A stretch of DNA of 13,251 bases from Chloroflexota bacterium. GTDB lineage: Bacteria; Chloroflexota; Anaerolineae; Caldilineales; Caldilineaceae. This document shows, piece by piece, positions 1 through 8,144 of the stretch. The position numbers and the translations under genes were made by a program. The stretch's first letter is position 1; the number at the start of each line of letters is the position of its first letter. The stretch covers positions 15,872 to 29,122 of the forward strand of contig DMDA01000055.1 of assembly GCA_003451595.1 (NCBI GenBank). The letters run 5' to 3'. The notes beneath the pieces are model-generated. The model saw only the letters and a list, made by a program, of their open reading frames with translations. It had not been told where the DNA came from and did not search any database.

Positions 1-894
1 AGCTGGATCAGCATTGGCGGCAGACTCGTACAACCCACAGAGGCGGGCAAGTTCCTGATCATTATCTTCCTGTCGTGGTATCTCAGCTGGTTCCGTGACA
101 GCATGCACAAGTTCCCCTACCTGCTGATGGCGCTGATCCTGCTGTTTACACCACTGATCCTGGTCTACATTCAGCCTGATTTCGGCATGACCATCACCTA
201 TGCCTTCTTGGGCGGGGCGCTGATCATGGTCGCCGGTGTACGCTATCGGCATCTGGCGATCCTGGCGGCGATGGCGCTGTTGGCCGTGCCGTTGTTGGCC
301 TCGACTTTGCAGGGGTACATGCTGGCGCGCATCTGCATCTTTCTTCCCACCGATGATGCGACGGGGCAGATCAGCGCACCGATTCTGAACTTCTTGCGCG
401 CGGTCTTTGACAGCCTGCCCAGCGAGTGTGTCCAGCCAGAAGCCAATACCGCTGCTTCCTACAACGTGGAGCAGGCGTTGATTGCGGTTGGCAACGGTGG
501 CTGGACTGGTCTGGGCTGGACGCATGGGACGCAGAACCAGCTTCACTTCTTGCGGGTGCGCCACACCGACTTCATCTTCAGCGTCATTGCCGAGGAATTG
601 GGGATGGTCGGCGCATCACTGGTGTTGCTGCTGCTGCTCTTTGTAGTGTGGCGGGTGTTGCGCATCGCCGAGCGGGCGCCTGACCAGTTTGGCCGCCTGT
701 TGGCAACGGGTGTGGCGGCGCTGATTTTCTTTCAGGTGCTGATCAACGTCGGCATGAATCTTAAGGTCATGCCGGTGACTGGTCTCACGCTGCCTTTCAT
801 CAGCTACGGCGGCAGTTCGCTGGTGTCCATGCTCTTTGCTATCGGTCTGGCGGAGAGCGTCGCCATGCGCCATCGCAAGATCGAGTTCTTCTAG
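1..894 (+). CDS. rodA: RodA/FtsW/SpoVE-family peptidoglycan glycosyltransferase, 3' part (RodA-like)
   Basis: This SEDS-family multi-pass membrane protein polymerises lipid II into glycan strands during elongation (RodA) or division (FtsW). The gene is cut by the left edge. The open frame is already running at base 1 (SWISIGGRLVQPTEAGKF, the conserved W-I-G-QP-E-K motif), so the first ATG inside the window at 103 is not the true start. Visible family motifs are QPDFG, SYNVEQALIAVGNGGWTGLGW, the HTDFIFSVIAEELG block whose Asp (568-570) matches the catalytic Asp of RodA/FtsW, and the C-terminal PVTGLTLPFISYGGSSL. The HGTQNQL and GMNLKVMPVTG stretches look more like RodA than FtsW, but the split is not certain. 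The extracytoplasmic loop before SYNVEQAL is about 30 residues longer than in E. coli RodA and carries two cysteines. It converges on the next gene with only 15 bases between the two stop codons. Confidence 0.9.
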   Translation, partial: SWISIGGRLVQPTEAGKFLIIIFLSWYLSWFRDSMHKFPYLLMALILLFTPLILVYIQPDFGMTITYAFLGGALIMVAGVRYRHLAILAAMALLAVPLLASTLQGYMLARICIFLPTDDATGQISAPILNFLRAVFDSLPSECVQPEANTAASYNVEQALIAVGNGGWTGLGWTHGTQNQLHFLRVRHTDFIFSVIAEELGMVGASLVLLLLLFVVWRVLRIAERAPDQFGRLLATGVAALIFFQVLINVGMNLKVMPVTGLTLPFISYGGSSLVSMLFAIGLAESVAMRHRKIEFF

Positions 895-909
895 CGACGC
901 AACCGAGAC

Positions 910-2571
<1,662 letters not shown>

Positions 2572-3048
2572 TCAGTAAAAGTATTCCTGCGCATTGATCT
2601 TCCAGACGCCATCTTCGCGGATCACTTCCACTGTACGTTCTGACGTCCACGTGTCGCCGCTGTTAAAGAGTCCCCCCGTTGTGTACGTGTCGATGGCAAC
2701 GGTGACATACGCGCGGTTCGCGTCCTGCGGATCGGGTCTGACCCCCGTCACGCGCAGACGGCGCGCACTATCGCCATAAGTGAAGGTCTCGCCGCGCAAT
2801 GGGCCATAACCGGTGTCGCTGGCTGCCTCTTTCAGCACCTGCGCGCTGTACTGTGTGCGCGCCATGGCAATGTCGCCCTGTCTTAGCGCCAGGAACGCAT
2901 TATAGATGGGCGTTTCTGGTGCATCTTCCGTGCGGTATGCGTCCGGCGTCGCATTGCTGCTCTGGCTGACGGTGATCACGGCAGCCACGATCAGCAATCC
3001 AACAATCGCTAGAATGACAAGGGTAAATCGGTCAATTCTGATTTTCAC
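2572..3048 (-). CDS. Small single-pass membrane protein with an extracytoplasmic NTF2/DUF4878-like domain
   Basis: I chose GTG at 3048 as the start, giving 158 residues, because an excellent Shine-Dalgarno (AGGGAGG) lies 5 bases upstream. The frame stays open to an ATG at 3147, but that extension has no good ribosome binding site and would put a Cys-rich, unnatural-looking segment before the membrane helix. Residues 9-27 form one hydrophobic helix after a short basic N terminus. The rest, about 130 residues, should lie outside the membrane. It begins with a helical stretch (YNAFLALRQGDIAMARTQYS) and ends in beta strands (AYVTVAIDTY, RTVEVIREDGVWKINAQEYFY). The ending, a strand with G-x-W-K-I, is typical of NTF2-like lipoprotein or DUF4878-type folds. 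This fold call is inference. The stop codon abuts the start of the six-repeat membrane protein gene, so the two probably form one operon. Confidence 0.8.
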   Translation of the reverse strand: MKIRIDRFTLVILAIVGLLIVAAVITVSQSSNATPDAYRTEDAPETPIYNAFLALRQGDIAMARTQYSAQVLKEAASDTGYGPLRGETFTYGDSARRLRVTGVRPDPQDANRAYVTVAIDTYTTGGLFNSGDTWTSERTVEVIREDGVWKINAQEYFY

Positions 3049-3182
3049 AAGCACCTCCCTGAGATTTAGATATGATATCAACAGCAGCATAGCGCAGGCG
3101 CTGTCACATCTCAATCGGCAAAAGTGTACCATTGAGTGATACACCATTGGTGAGACGTAGGCGTCAGGAAGACTTGTTCCAT

Positions 3183-3214
3183 TGAAGGGACAGGAAAGGT
3201 GAAGGGACAGGAAA
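3183..3214. repeat. Short tandem direct repeat, two 15-bp copies
   Basis: TGAAGGGACAGGAAA occurs at 3183-3197 and again at 3200-3214, identical over 15 bases with a 17-base period. It lies in the non-coding gap between two leftward transcription units, just beside a strong hairpin. With only two copies it could be a regulator site, slippage or a duplication remnant, and nothing assigns a role. Confidence 0.6.
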
Positions 3215-3234
3215 AGCCGTGAATGATGCCGCAG

Positions 3235-3279
3235 CCGCGCCCGCCTGAAAGCTCTTGGGTGGCTTTCAGGCGGGCGCGG
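3235..3279 (-). terminator. Perfect 18-bp hairpin downstream of the lipoprotein gene, possible terminator
   Basis: The arms 3235-3252 and 3262-3279 (CCGCGCCCGCCTGAAAGC and its exact complement) enclose a 9-base loop. The hairpin starts 5 bases after the stop codon of the leftward lipoprotein gene, which is where an operon-ending structure is expected. Read leftward there is no immediate U-run. The next T-rich stretch (GGCTTTTCC) is about 15 bases further on. It may therefore be a non-canonical terminator or a 3'-end RNA-stabilising hairpin. Confidence 0.6.
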
Positions 3280-3284
3280 ACAGA

Positions 3285-4070
3285 CTACTGCGACGCGACG
3301 TAACGCTCCAGCTCGAAGGTGGCCTTATTGCGGCCATCGATATACTTGACGAGTGGATAGGGCGCAGCTTTGGCGATCCAGAGTCGACTGGTGGCGTCAC
3401 CAGTATCCAGGGTGACGACCCAGGCATCATAGACGCCAGCGGGCACCGTCACTTCTTCGTCGCCGACGACGCTGACCGTGACGCGATCCAACACAGCGGC
3501 GACGGGCAAAAAGGTGTTGAGTTGCGTAGCATAGCCACGCGTCAGTGGCAGCGCCCGCACGATCATAGGTAGGGTGGTCGTATCGCGCACGTCGCTAGGC
3601 ACTTCGGCGCGCTGGTTCGTCGTCACCGCCGCACGCGTGGTCAGCAACATGTCCACGGCGGGGCCATTGTACTGCGCATCGACCGTCTCCGTGCCGGCGG
3701 CGTTGGAGCGTTCCAAATAGGAAGCTGTCGGTCGAAAACCGGTGGCGGACACTTTGGTTGTGACCGTCTCGTTGTCGCCCTGCGTCTGAATGTTGCGCTG
3801 CAGCGACCAGATGGCCTTCCCGTCATCCGCGCTGCCAGCGGTGATGGTGTATGAGGCGCTGCCAGCGCGGTTGCCATCGACGTCGGTCACACGGAAGGTG
3901 TGTGTTTCGCCATCCTGCCAGGGCGCCGCGTTGAAGAGCAACGCCACCGGCGTTGGCCGACTGCATCCCGCAAACAGCGAGGCCGTTGCCAGCACGACGA
4001 TCACCAACAGCAGCCTGGATTTGACCTGACCAAATCGGGGCGGAGCTACGCCAAAGTTCAGTTTTGTCAT
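3285..4070 (-). CDS. Putative lipoprotein, DUF3108-like
   Basis: The product has 261 residues. After a basic N terminus a hydrophobic stretch (residues about 19-34) ends in SLFAGC, a plausible lipobox with Cys36 as the lipidated residue. The -3 position is Phe rather than the usual Leu. The rest looks all-beta and secreted. It has an early segment of the type DGETHTFRVTDVDGNRAGSA, and a C-terminal block with VTVPAGVYDAWVV followed by LWIAKAAPYPLVKY. This pattern is typical of DUF3108-like proteins, whose function is unknown. The ATG overlaps the upstream amidohydrolase stop codon in an ATGA arrangement (4067-4070), so the genes are very likely co-transcribed and translationally coupled. No strong Shine-Dalgarno precedes it, which fits coupling. 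A strong hairpin follows the stop. Confidence 0.8.
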   Translation of the reverse strand: MTKLNFGVAPPRFGQVKSRLLLVIVVLATASLFAGCSRPTPVALLFNAAPWQDGETHTFRVTDVDGNRAGSASYTITAGSADDGKAIWSLQRNIQTQGDNETVTTKVSATGFRPTASYLERSNAAGTETVDAQYNGPAVDMLLTTRAAVTTNQRAEVPSDVRDTTTLPMIVRALPLTRGYATQLNTFLPVAAVLDRVTVSVVGDEEVTVPAGVYDAWVVTLDTGDATSRLWIAKAAPYPLVKYIDGRNKATFELERYVASQ

Positions 4071-5275
4071 CGTTTGTTTTCCATCCAGCGCAGTGCAGTC
4101 AGCGCTAGAGCCGCCGCACCGATTGGCAGCGCATCCTCGTCGAGACGGAAGTCGGCGCGGTGAACCGGGTAGTATTCCGGCCAGGCAGGGTTATGCACAC
4201 CGAGCCGCAAGAAGCAGCCCGGCGCTGCCTGCGCCATGTAACTGAAATCCTCGGCGCCCATCAACATCTCACCCTCGGCGACGTGATCCTCACCCAGCAG
4301 GTCGCGCAGAGTCGCCATCATGTGTGCGGTTGCTGTGGGATCGTTGACCGTGGGCGGATAGCCAGGGAAGATGGTCAACGCCGCGCGCCCGCCCAGCGGT
4401 TCGACAATGCTGACTGCCCGCCGCAGTTCGCTGTGCAGTACGTCACGCGCTTCTGGCGTAAAGGAACGGATCGTGCCGGTCATCGTCACCGTGTCTGGGA
4501 TCACGTTGTCGACTGTGCCGCCATGAATCGTGGCGATGGTGATCACACCGTGCTCGGTCGGATCGAGGCGGCGGCTGACGACCTGGTGCACAGCATTGAT
4601 GACGTGCGCCGAAAGCGCAATCGGATCGATCGTGCTTTGCGGTCGAGCGGCGTGGCCACCCGACCCGGTGATCACCAGTTCAAACTTGTCGGCGGCGGCC
4701 ATCATCGGGCCGGGGCGCGTCGCCACGTAGCCGACATCGTGATGCGAATCGACGTGCAGGCCAAAGACGGCATCCAATCCTTGCAACGCCCCCTCTTCGA
4801 CCATGCGCATCCCGCCAGACTTGCCTTCATCGTCTTGAGCCTCCTCGCTGGGCTGGAAGAGCAGTCGCACCGAGCCAGGCAGGCGGCCTTCGTCAGCCAG
4901 CTTCTTCAACAGGGTGGCGGCGCCCAACAACATTGCCGTGTGCGCATCATGACCGCATGCGTGCATAATGCCGGGGCGCGTGCTGTCGAACTCCGTGCCG
5001 TTGATTTCCAGGATTGGCAGCGCGTCCATGTCGGCGCGCAAGCCGACTACGGGGCCATCGCCGCCGCGAATGTGGCCAACGACGCCGGTTTTAGCAACCT
5101 CCGTTTCGGTCTCGATACCGAGATCAACTAGTGTGGCGTTGACCAGGCTGGCTGTCCGCTGTTCGGTGAAGGTTAGTTCCGGATAGCGATGGATCGTGCG
5201 CCGCCAGGCGCGAATGTTTTCGTGGATGGCTTTGGCGCGTGTGAGCAACTCGGCGGATGCAATCGTGCTGGACAT
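4067..5275 (-). CDS. M20-family (M20D) amidohydrolase, N-acyl amino acid/hippurate hydrolase type
   Basis: This 402-residue protein has the usual length and layout of M20D amidohydrolases. These dinuclear metal enzymes cleave amide bonds in N-acyl amino acids, hippurate or indole-amino acid conjugates. The visible signatures are GLRADMDALPILE (residues 78-90), HACGHDAH (105-112, with metal ligands Cys107 and His109), LLFQPSEEA (catalytic and metal Glu144/Glu145), VFGLHVD (His174), the dimerisation-domain motif GSGGHAARP, GAEDFSYM and the C-terminal HRADFRLDEDALPIGAA. All key residues are present, so it should be active. Substrate cannot be told from sequence. There is no signal peptide, so it is cytosolic. 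The start ATG at 5275 is preceded by AAAGGGGA about 7 bases away. A tRNA-Gly gene lies upstream on the same strand, and the gene overlaps the lipoprotein gene downstream. Confidence 0.93.
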   Translation of the reverse strand: MSSTIASAELLTRAKAIHENIRAWRRTIHRYPELTFTEQRTASLVNATLVDLGIETETEVAKTGVVGHIRGGDGPVVGLRADMDALPILEINGTEFDSTRPGIMHACGHDAHTAMLLGAATLLKKLADEGRLPGSVRLLFQPSEEAQDDEGKSGGMRMVEEGALQGLDAVFGLHVDSHHDVGYVATRPGPMMAAADKFELVITGSGGHAARPQSTIDPIALSAHVINAVHQVVSRRLDPTEHGVITIATIHGGTVDNVIPDTVTMTGTIRSFTPEARDVLHSELRRAVSIVEPLGGRAALTIFPGYPPTVNDPTATAHMMATLRDLLGEDHVAEGEMLMGAEDFSYMAQAAPGCFLRLGVHNPAWPEYYPVHRADFRLDEDALPIGAAALALTALRWMENKR

Positions 5276-5335
5276 AGCAAAATCCCCTTTTGATTGGGCC
5301 GGGCGTTTTCGCCTGGCGCGAAGGTCGTTTTGCCC

Positions 5336-5364
5336 ATTATGATGGCAGACGCGGCAATTGCCAA
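5336..5364 (-). promoter_or_regulatory. Candidate sigma70-type promoter for the amidohydrolase operon
   Basis: Read leftward, TTGGCA (5359-5364) and CATAAT (5336-5341) are separated by exactly 17 bases. They match the -35 and -10 consensus at 5 of 6 positions each. Initiation near 5329 would give a leader of about 53 bases to the ATG at 5275. That leader can form TTCGC/GCGAA (5308-5322) or the overlapping GGCG-AAAA-CGCC hairpin, but not both. The promoter is predicted from pattern only. Confidence 0.5.
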
Positions 5365-5406
5365 TCGTAAGGCATTATCCGATTCGAGAAGTTGGGCTGC
5401 AGGAGG

Positions 5407-5481
<75 letters not shown>

Positions 5482-5505
5482 AATCATCACCACAATTCAA
5501 ATGAG

Positions 5506-5535
5506 AGTTTACCACCCAACAGCAGCGCATGCAAA
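5506..5535 (-). promoter_or_regulatory. Possible promoter of tRNA-Gly
   Basis: Read leftward, TTTGCA (5530-5535) and TAAACT (5506-5511) are 18 bases apart, with the -10 element 25 bases before the mature tRNA 5' end. Each matches consensus at 4 of 6 positions. The position is right for a tRNA promoter but the match is only fair. Confidence 0.3.
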
Positions 5536-5555
5536 CGAGATTGGAGTTCAACGCC

Positions 5556-6632
5556 TCAATCGGGCTTGCCCTCGATTGCTTCCAACTGCGACCCATCCGG
5601 CGTGTCGAGCACGCGCCAGCCCAGTTCCTCAAGCTGCGCCCGCAACCGATCTGCTTCCGCCCAGGCTTTGTGCGCCTGCGCCGCAGTGCGTTGTTGCAGC
5701 AGCGCCAGCGCGTGATCATCCGGCACGCGTCTTTCGTGACGAGCCTGGCGGGCTGTGGCAACGTTTTCGAGCGTAGCGCGCCAGATGTCGCCCGGAATAC
5801 CCGCCTGTGCTTCTGGCAGGCGATAGCTGCCCAGGATGGCAAGATCGAAGTGTGCGCCTGCCGCAAAGCGCTGCGTTGCTTCGCCATGCATGATGGTTAT
5901 GCTGCCCGCACCGCGCACCACACCCTGCCCATTTGCCAGGTCAAGCGTCAGCGCCGTATTTTCATCGATGCCAATCACGCGTCGCGCCGGGTCAGCTGGC
6001 AGCATGGCAAGCAACTGCTCAAAGCGACGCCGCCCCAGATAGCAGCGGCTGGTGTCGAGCACTTCGCCGCCGTCGCCATTATTCCAATGCGACACAAAAA
6101 TCAGGGAGAGACCAAAGTCACCGAAGAGATCGAGTCCCGCTTTCCAATGCAACTCCTCGCCAACCTTGTAGATTTCGTAGATCGGCAGCGTGTGCCGGCT
6201 GGCAGCCAGCACCATTGCGCTAGAAAAGATCAGCGCCGCGCCCGCCCGATGTAGCGCCCGCAACGTATGCCAGGCCAGGGAATCGGCGAGCTGGCGCACG
6301 GCGTAGGTCGGGCTGCCCGGCCCCATGAAGATCACATTGGCCGCGTAGAGCGGCGTGATGATGGCGGGCGCGTCCGGGCTGAACTCTGTCCCGCGTTTGC
6401 GCGCGGGCACGACCGTTGTCTGAGGATGAAAATTTTGCAGCCGCTTCTGCAAATATGCTGCAACTTGCCCTGCCACATAGTCGGAGTTTGGTTCGAAGCC
6501 GGCCGGCGTTTCCAGGATCGCCACGCGCGGCGCCTCACGCATCTGGGAGAACAGTGCATGGTAGATTTTCTGCGCACCGGGCGCGGTTTCGCCGGAGCCA
6601 AAGAGCGTGATCAAGCCAGGGCGGTTCGTCAT
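5556..6632 (-). CDS. Peptidase S51/cyanophycinase-like protein with a CysRS-like C-terminal tail
   Basis: I chose ATG at 6632 (358 residues). It has a GAAGGA ribosome binding site 8 bases upstream and starts 2 bases after the preceding stop. An ATG at 6653 would overlap the upstream gene and lacks such a site. Residues 1-270 follow the S51 (cyanophycinase/peptidase E) plan: ITLFGSGE (8-15), AILETPAGFEPNS, IFMGPGSPTYAVRQLADS (101-118), a serine-nucleophile elbow IFSSAM (likely Ser138), a His region FVSHWNN (179-185) and the hallmark GIDENTAL (221-228) with VVRGAGSITI. Known family members are serine hydrolases acting on cyanophycin or Asp-dipeptides. The substrate here is unknown, and the elbow deviates from the usual G-x-SAGA. 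Residues about 305-352 (LLQQRTAAQAHKAWAEADRL, then W-R-V-L-D-T-P-D-G) closely resemble the C-terminal helical tail of cysteinyl-tRNA synthetases. No CysRS catalytic domain is present. Confidence 0.85.
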   Translation of the reverse strand: MTNRPGLITLFGSGETAPGAQKIYHALFSQMREAPRVAILETPAGFEPNSDYVAGQVAAYLQKRLQNFHPQTTVVPARKRGTEFSPDAPAIITPLYAANVIFMGPGSPTYAVRQLADSLAWHTLRALHRAGAALIFSSAMVLAASRHTLPIYEIYKVGEELHWKAGLDLFGDFGLSLIFVSHWNNGDGGEVLDTSRCYLGRRRFEQLLAMLPADPARRVIGIDENTALTLDLANGQGVVRGAGSITIMHGEATQRFAAGAHFDLAILGSYRLPEAQAGIPGDIWRATLENVATARQARHERRVPDDHALALLQQRTAAQAHKAWAEADRLRAQLEELGWRVLDTPDGSQLEAIEGKPD

Positions 6633-6634
6633 CT

Positions 6635-7534
6635 CTATCTTCCTTCTTCCCATTCATCCTGCATGAGCGCTGCCAACGTCACTGGCCGGTGTACATGGAT
6701 GTCGTGCGCGGTATCGGGCAGCCAGTGGACACGCACCTGCGCCAATCCCTGCTCCGCCGCCGCCACTTGGCTCCGCTTGGCCGCCATCCACTCTGGATTA
6801 TTGGCGTCCTCAGCGACTACGATTGTTACAGGGCATGTGATCAGCGGATATAGCTCTGACGGGCGTTGTTCCCACAGAGCGCGCAGGATCGCCATGTGCC
6901 GTTCCAGCGTCAGCCAGGGGCGCACCGTGCCATCGGGCAGCGTCTCGAAGTTGTTGAGCGTCGCCGCGACGCCCGCCGCTGTCCAGTCAGGATGCATGGC
7001 TTGGATGCGTGCTGCTAGCTCCTGGCGCAGCGCGCCAGCCAGCGACGGTGGGCGCAGCTCGCTAGCGACTCGCTCCCAGCTCATGCCAGGGCGCGCCTGC
7101 AGGTCGAGAAAGCCGCCATCCACCAGGATCAAGCGCTGCGCCACCAGGGGATGACGCGCGCCATATGCCAGTACGACATTGCCACCCCACGACTGGCCAG
7201 CAATGACAGGGGCGTCAATTGCCATTTCTTGCAACAGGAAGTGCAGATCGTCGGTGATGGTGGCGAAGTCGTAGCCTGCCTCCGGCTTATCGCTGCGCCC
7301 GTGCCCGCGCTGATCCACGGCGATCACGCGGTGACCTTGCGCGGCCAATGCGTTCCCAACCGCCCACCAGGTAGTGGCGTTGCTTGCCAAACCATGCAGC
7401 AGCACAAACGGGCGCTCCGTGCCCGACCATTCCCACACATGCAGCCGCAATGGTGCATCGTTGTGGCGGATCACGATCCACTGCTCCGTGGGCGTTGTTC
7501 TCAGGTGAGCGTTGCCTTGCGTTTCGAGTTTCAT
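6635..7534 (-). CDS. Alpha/beta-fold hydrolase
   Basis: The product has 299 residues from ATG at 7534. The frame continues upstream to 7642, but that part would cross the regulatory region and encode a Cys-rich stretch with no ribosome binding site. An AGGAGG lies about 15 bases before the chosen ATG, which is rather far. Conserved elements are VLLHGLASNATTWW (oxyanion region, 44-57), VDQRGHGRSDKP (73-84), the nucleophile elbow GQSWGG (Ser115, residues 113-118), a likely acid at Asp243 in VVAEDAN, and a His near the C terminus (TAHDIHVH, 275-282). The family includes esterases, epoxide hydrolases, haloalkane dehalogenases and C-C hydrolases, and the substrate is not predictable. No signal peptide is seen. 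It is transcribed divergently from the Fur-family gene across a 95-base gap that holds a Zur-like palindrome. The S51-like gene follows 2 bases after its stop codon. Confidence 0.88.
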   Translation of the reverse strand: MKLETQGNAHLRTTPTEQWIVIRHNDAPLRLHVWEWSGTERPFVLLHGLASNATTWWAVGNALAAQGHRVIAVDQRGHGRSDKPEAGYDFATITDDLHFLLQEMAIDAPVIAGQSWGGNVVLAYGARHPLVAQRLILVDGGFLDLQARPGMSWERVASELRPPSLAGALRQELAARIQAMHPDWTAAGVAATLNNFETLPDGTVRPWLTLERHMAILRALWEQRPSELYPLITCPVTIVVAEDANNPEWMAAKRSQVAAAEQGLAQVRVHWLPDTAHDIHVHRPVTLAALMQDEWEEGR

Positions 7535-7579
7535 TCGTGACTTGCTTTCCCTCCTCAACCAATCTAAGATACGATTATT

Positions 7580-7594
7580 TGCAAATGATTTGCA
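7580..7594. promoter_or_regulatory. Perfect 7-1-7 palindrome, probable Zur/Fur-family operator
   Basis: TGCAAAT-G-ATTTGCA is a perfect inverted repeat with one central base, the geometry of Fur/Zur/PerR boxes. It is centred at 7587, 43 bases before the regulator start (7630) and 53 bases before the hydrolase start (7534), so it could control both directions. It overlaps a second inverted repeat, TTGCA-GA-TGCAA (7590-7601). The 16-base core AATGATTTGCANATGC recurs in front of znuA. On the hydrolase strand a possible AATAAT -10 element lies at its edge. Confidence 0.75.
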
Positions 7595-7629
7595 GATGCA
7601 ACAAAACCGCTGTACAGAGGAATCGCAAC

Positions 7630-8073
7630 ATGTCGGAAGCACCTACCTTGCTCGAAGCCCTGAAACAGCGCGGGATCCGTGTTACACCCCAGCGCGCCAT
7701 CATCCTGAGCGCCGTCGAACAGATGCACGGTCATATGACGGCGGAACAAATCTACGCGCAGGTGAAGCGCGTCAACAGCTACATCAACCTGGCCACCGTC
7801 TATCGCACGCTGGAGTTGCTGCGCCAGCTTGACCTGGTGACGGAAGCGGACATGGGCGCCGGCGCCCTACATTACGCGCTGCATACGCACGCCACGCACC
7901 ATCACGCTGTCTGCCGCACTTGCGGCCGCTCTATTGAATTTCCTCACGAGCTATTGACGCCGTTGCTCGAAGCCCTACATGATCGCTATCAATTTCACGC
8001 CGACGCCGATCACATCGTGCTCTTTGGCTGGTGTGACGGTTGTATGCACAGCGTCGCTACCACGCCCACATAG
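7630..8073 (+). CDS. zur: Fur-family metalloregulator, probably zinc-uptake repressor Zur
   Basis: The product has 147 residues, the family's usual size. The N-terminal winged helix (residues 1-80) shows RVTPQRAIILSAV and the DNA-recognition stretch NLATVYRTLELL (53-64). The C-terminal dimerisation half carries metal sites: HTHATHHHAVC (85-95), C95-x-x-C98, Glu104/His106, His123, His128 and C135-x-x-C138. The two CxxC pairs form the structural zinc site of Fur proteins. The start ATG at 7630 has GAGG 9 bases upstream. The frame is open further upstream, but the homology begins at this ATG. Fur, Zur, Mur and PerR are hard to tell apart by sequence. Zur is preferred because znuACB follows 133 bases downstream on the same strand and both upstream regions share an operator-like motif. 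Autoregulation is likely. Confidence 0.87.
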   Translation: MSEAPTLLEALKQRGIRVTPQRAIILSAVEQMHGHMTAEQIYAQVKRVNSYINLATVYRTLELLRQLDLVTEADMGAGALHYALHTHATHHHAVCRTCGRSIEFPHELLTPLLEALHDRYQFHADADHIVLFGWCDGCMHSVATTPT

Positions 8074-8112
8074 TACAGCGTCAGCATCGGGGCTTCCGTG
8101 AGCTTCCTTGTT

Positions 8113-8144
8113 TTGTAATGATTTGCACATGCGGATGATTGCAA
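8113..8144. promoter_or_regulatory. Degenerate tandem Zur-like operator before znuA
   Basis: Two imperfect 7-1-7 elements lie side by side: TTGTAAT-G-ATTTGCA (8113-8127) and TGCGGAT-G-ATTGCAA (8130-8144), with centres 17 bases apart. The first has a perfect right half compared with the site before the regulator gene, and the shared stretch AATGATTTGCANATGC runs over 8117-8132. They end 62 bases before the znuA ATG, within promoter range. The 133-base gap between the regulator and znuA holds no clear terminator. Confidence 0.6.

Noticed and set aside
895..909. Bidirectional terminator between the convergent RodA-like and six-repeat genes
   Set aside because: The gap is 15 bases and nearby inverted repeats are only 4 bp long. 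No terminator-grade stem is visible.
3049..3147. N-terminal extension of the small membrane protein to an ATG at 3147
   Set aside because: A near-perfect AGGGAGG lies 5 bases before the GTG at 3048, and the extension reads unlike a protein N terminus ahead of the signal-anchor helix.
3183..3214. CRISPR-like array
   Set aside because: There are only two 15-base copies with a 2-base gap, no spacers and no cas genes.
4160..5131. A 323-codon rightward open frame antisense to the amidohydrolase gene
   Set aside because: The opposite strand carries a full M20D protein with all catalytic motifs. The antisense product is Arg/His/Gln-rich with no recognisable domain, as expected from a mirror frame in high-G+C DNA.
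6267..7154. A 295-codon rightward open frame antisense to the hydrolase and S51-like genes
   Set aside because: It spans two convincing leftward genes and their junction, and its translation is low-complexity R/S/A/C-rich. It is a shadow frame.
7535..7642. N-terminal extension of the alpha/beta hydrolase to 7642
   Set aside because: It would run across the divergent promoter and palindrome, overlap the start of the regulator gene, and add a Cys-rich segment not seen in the family.
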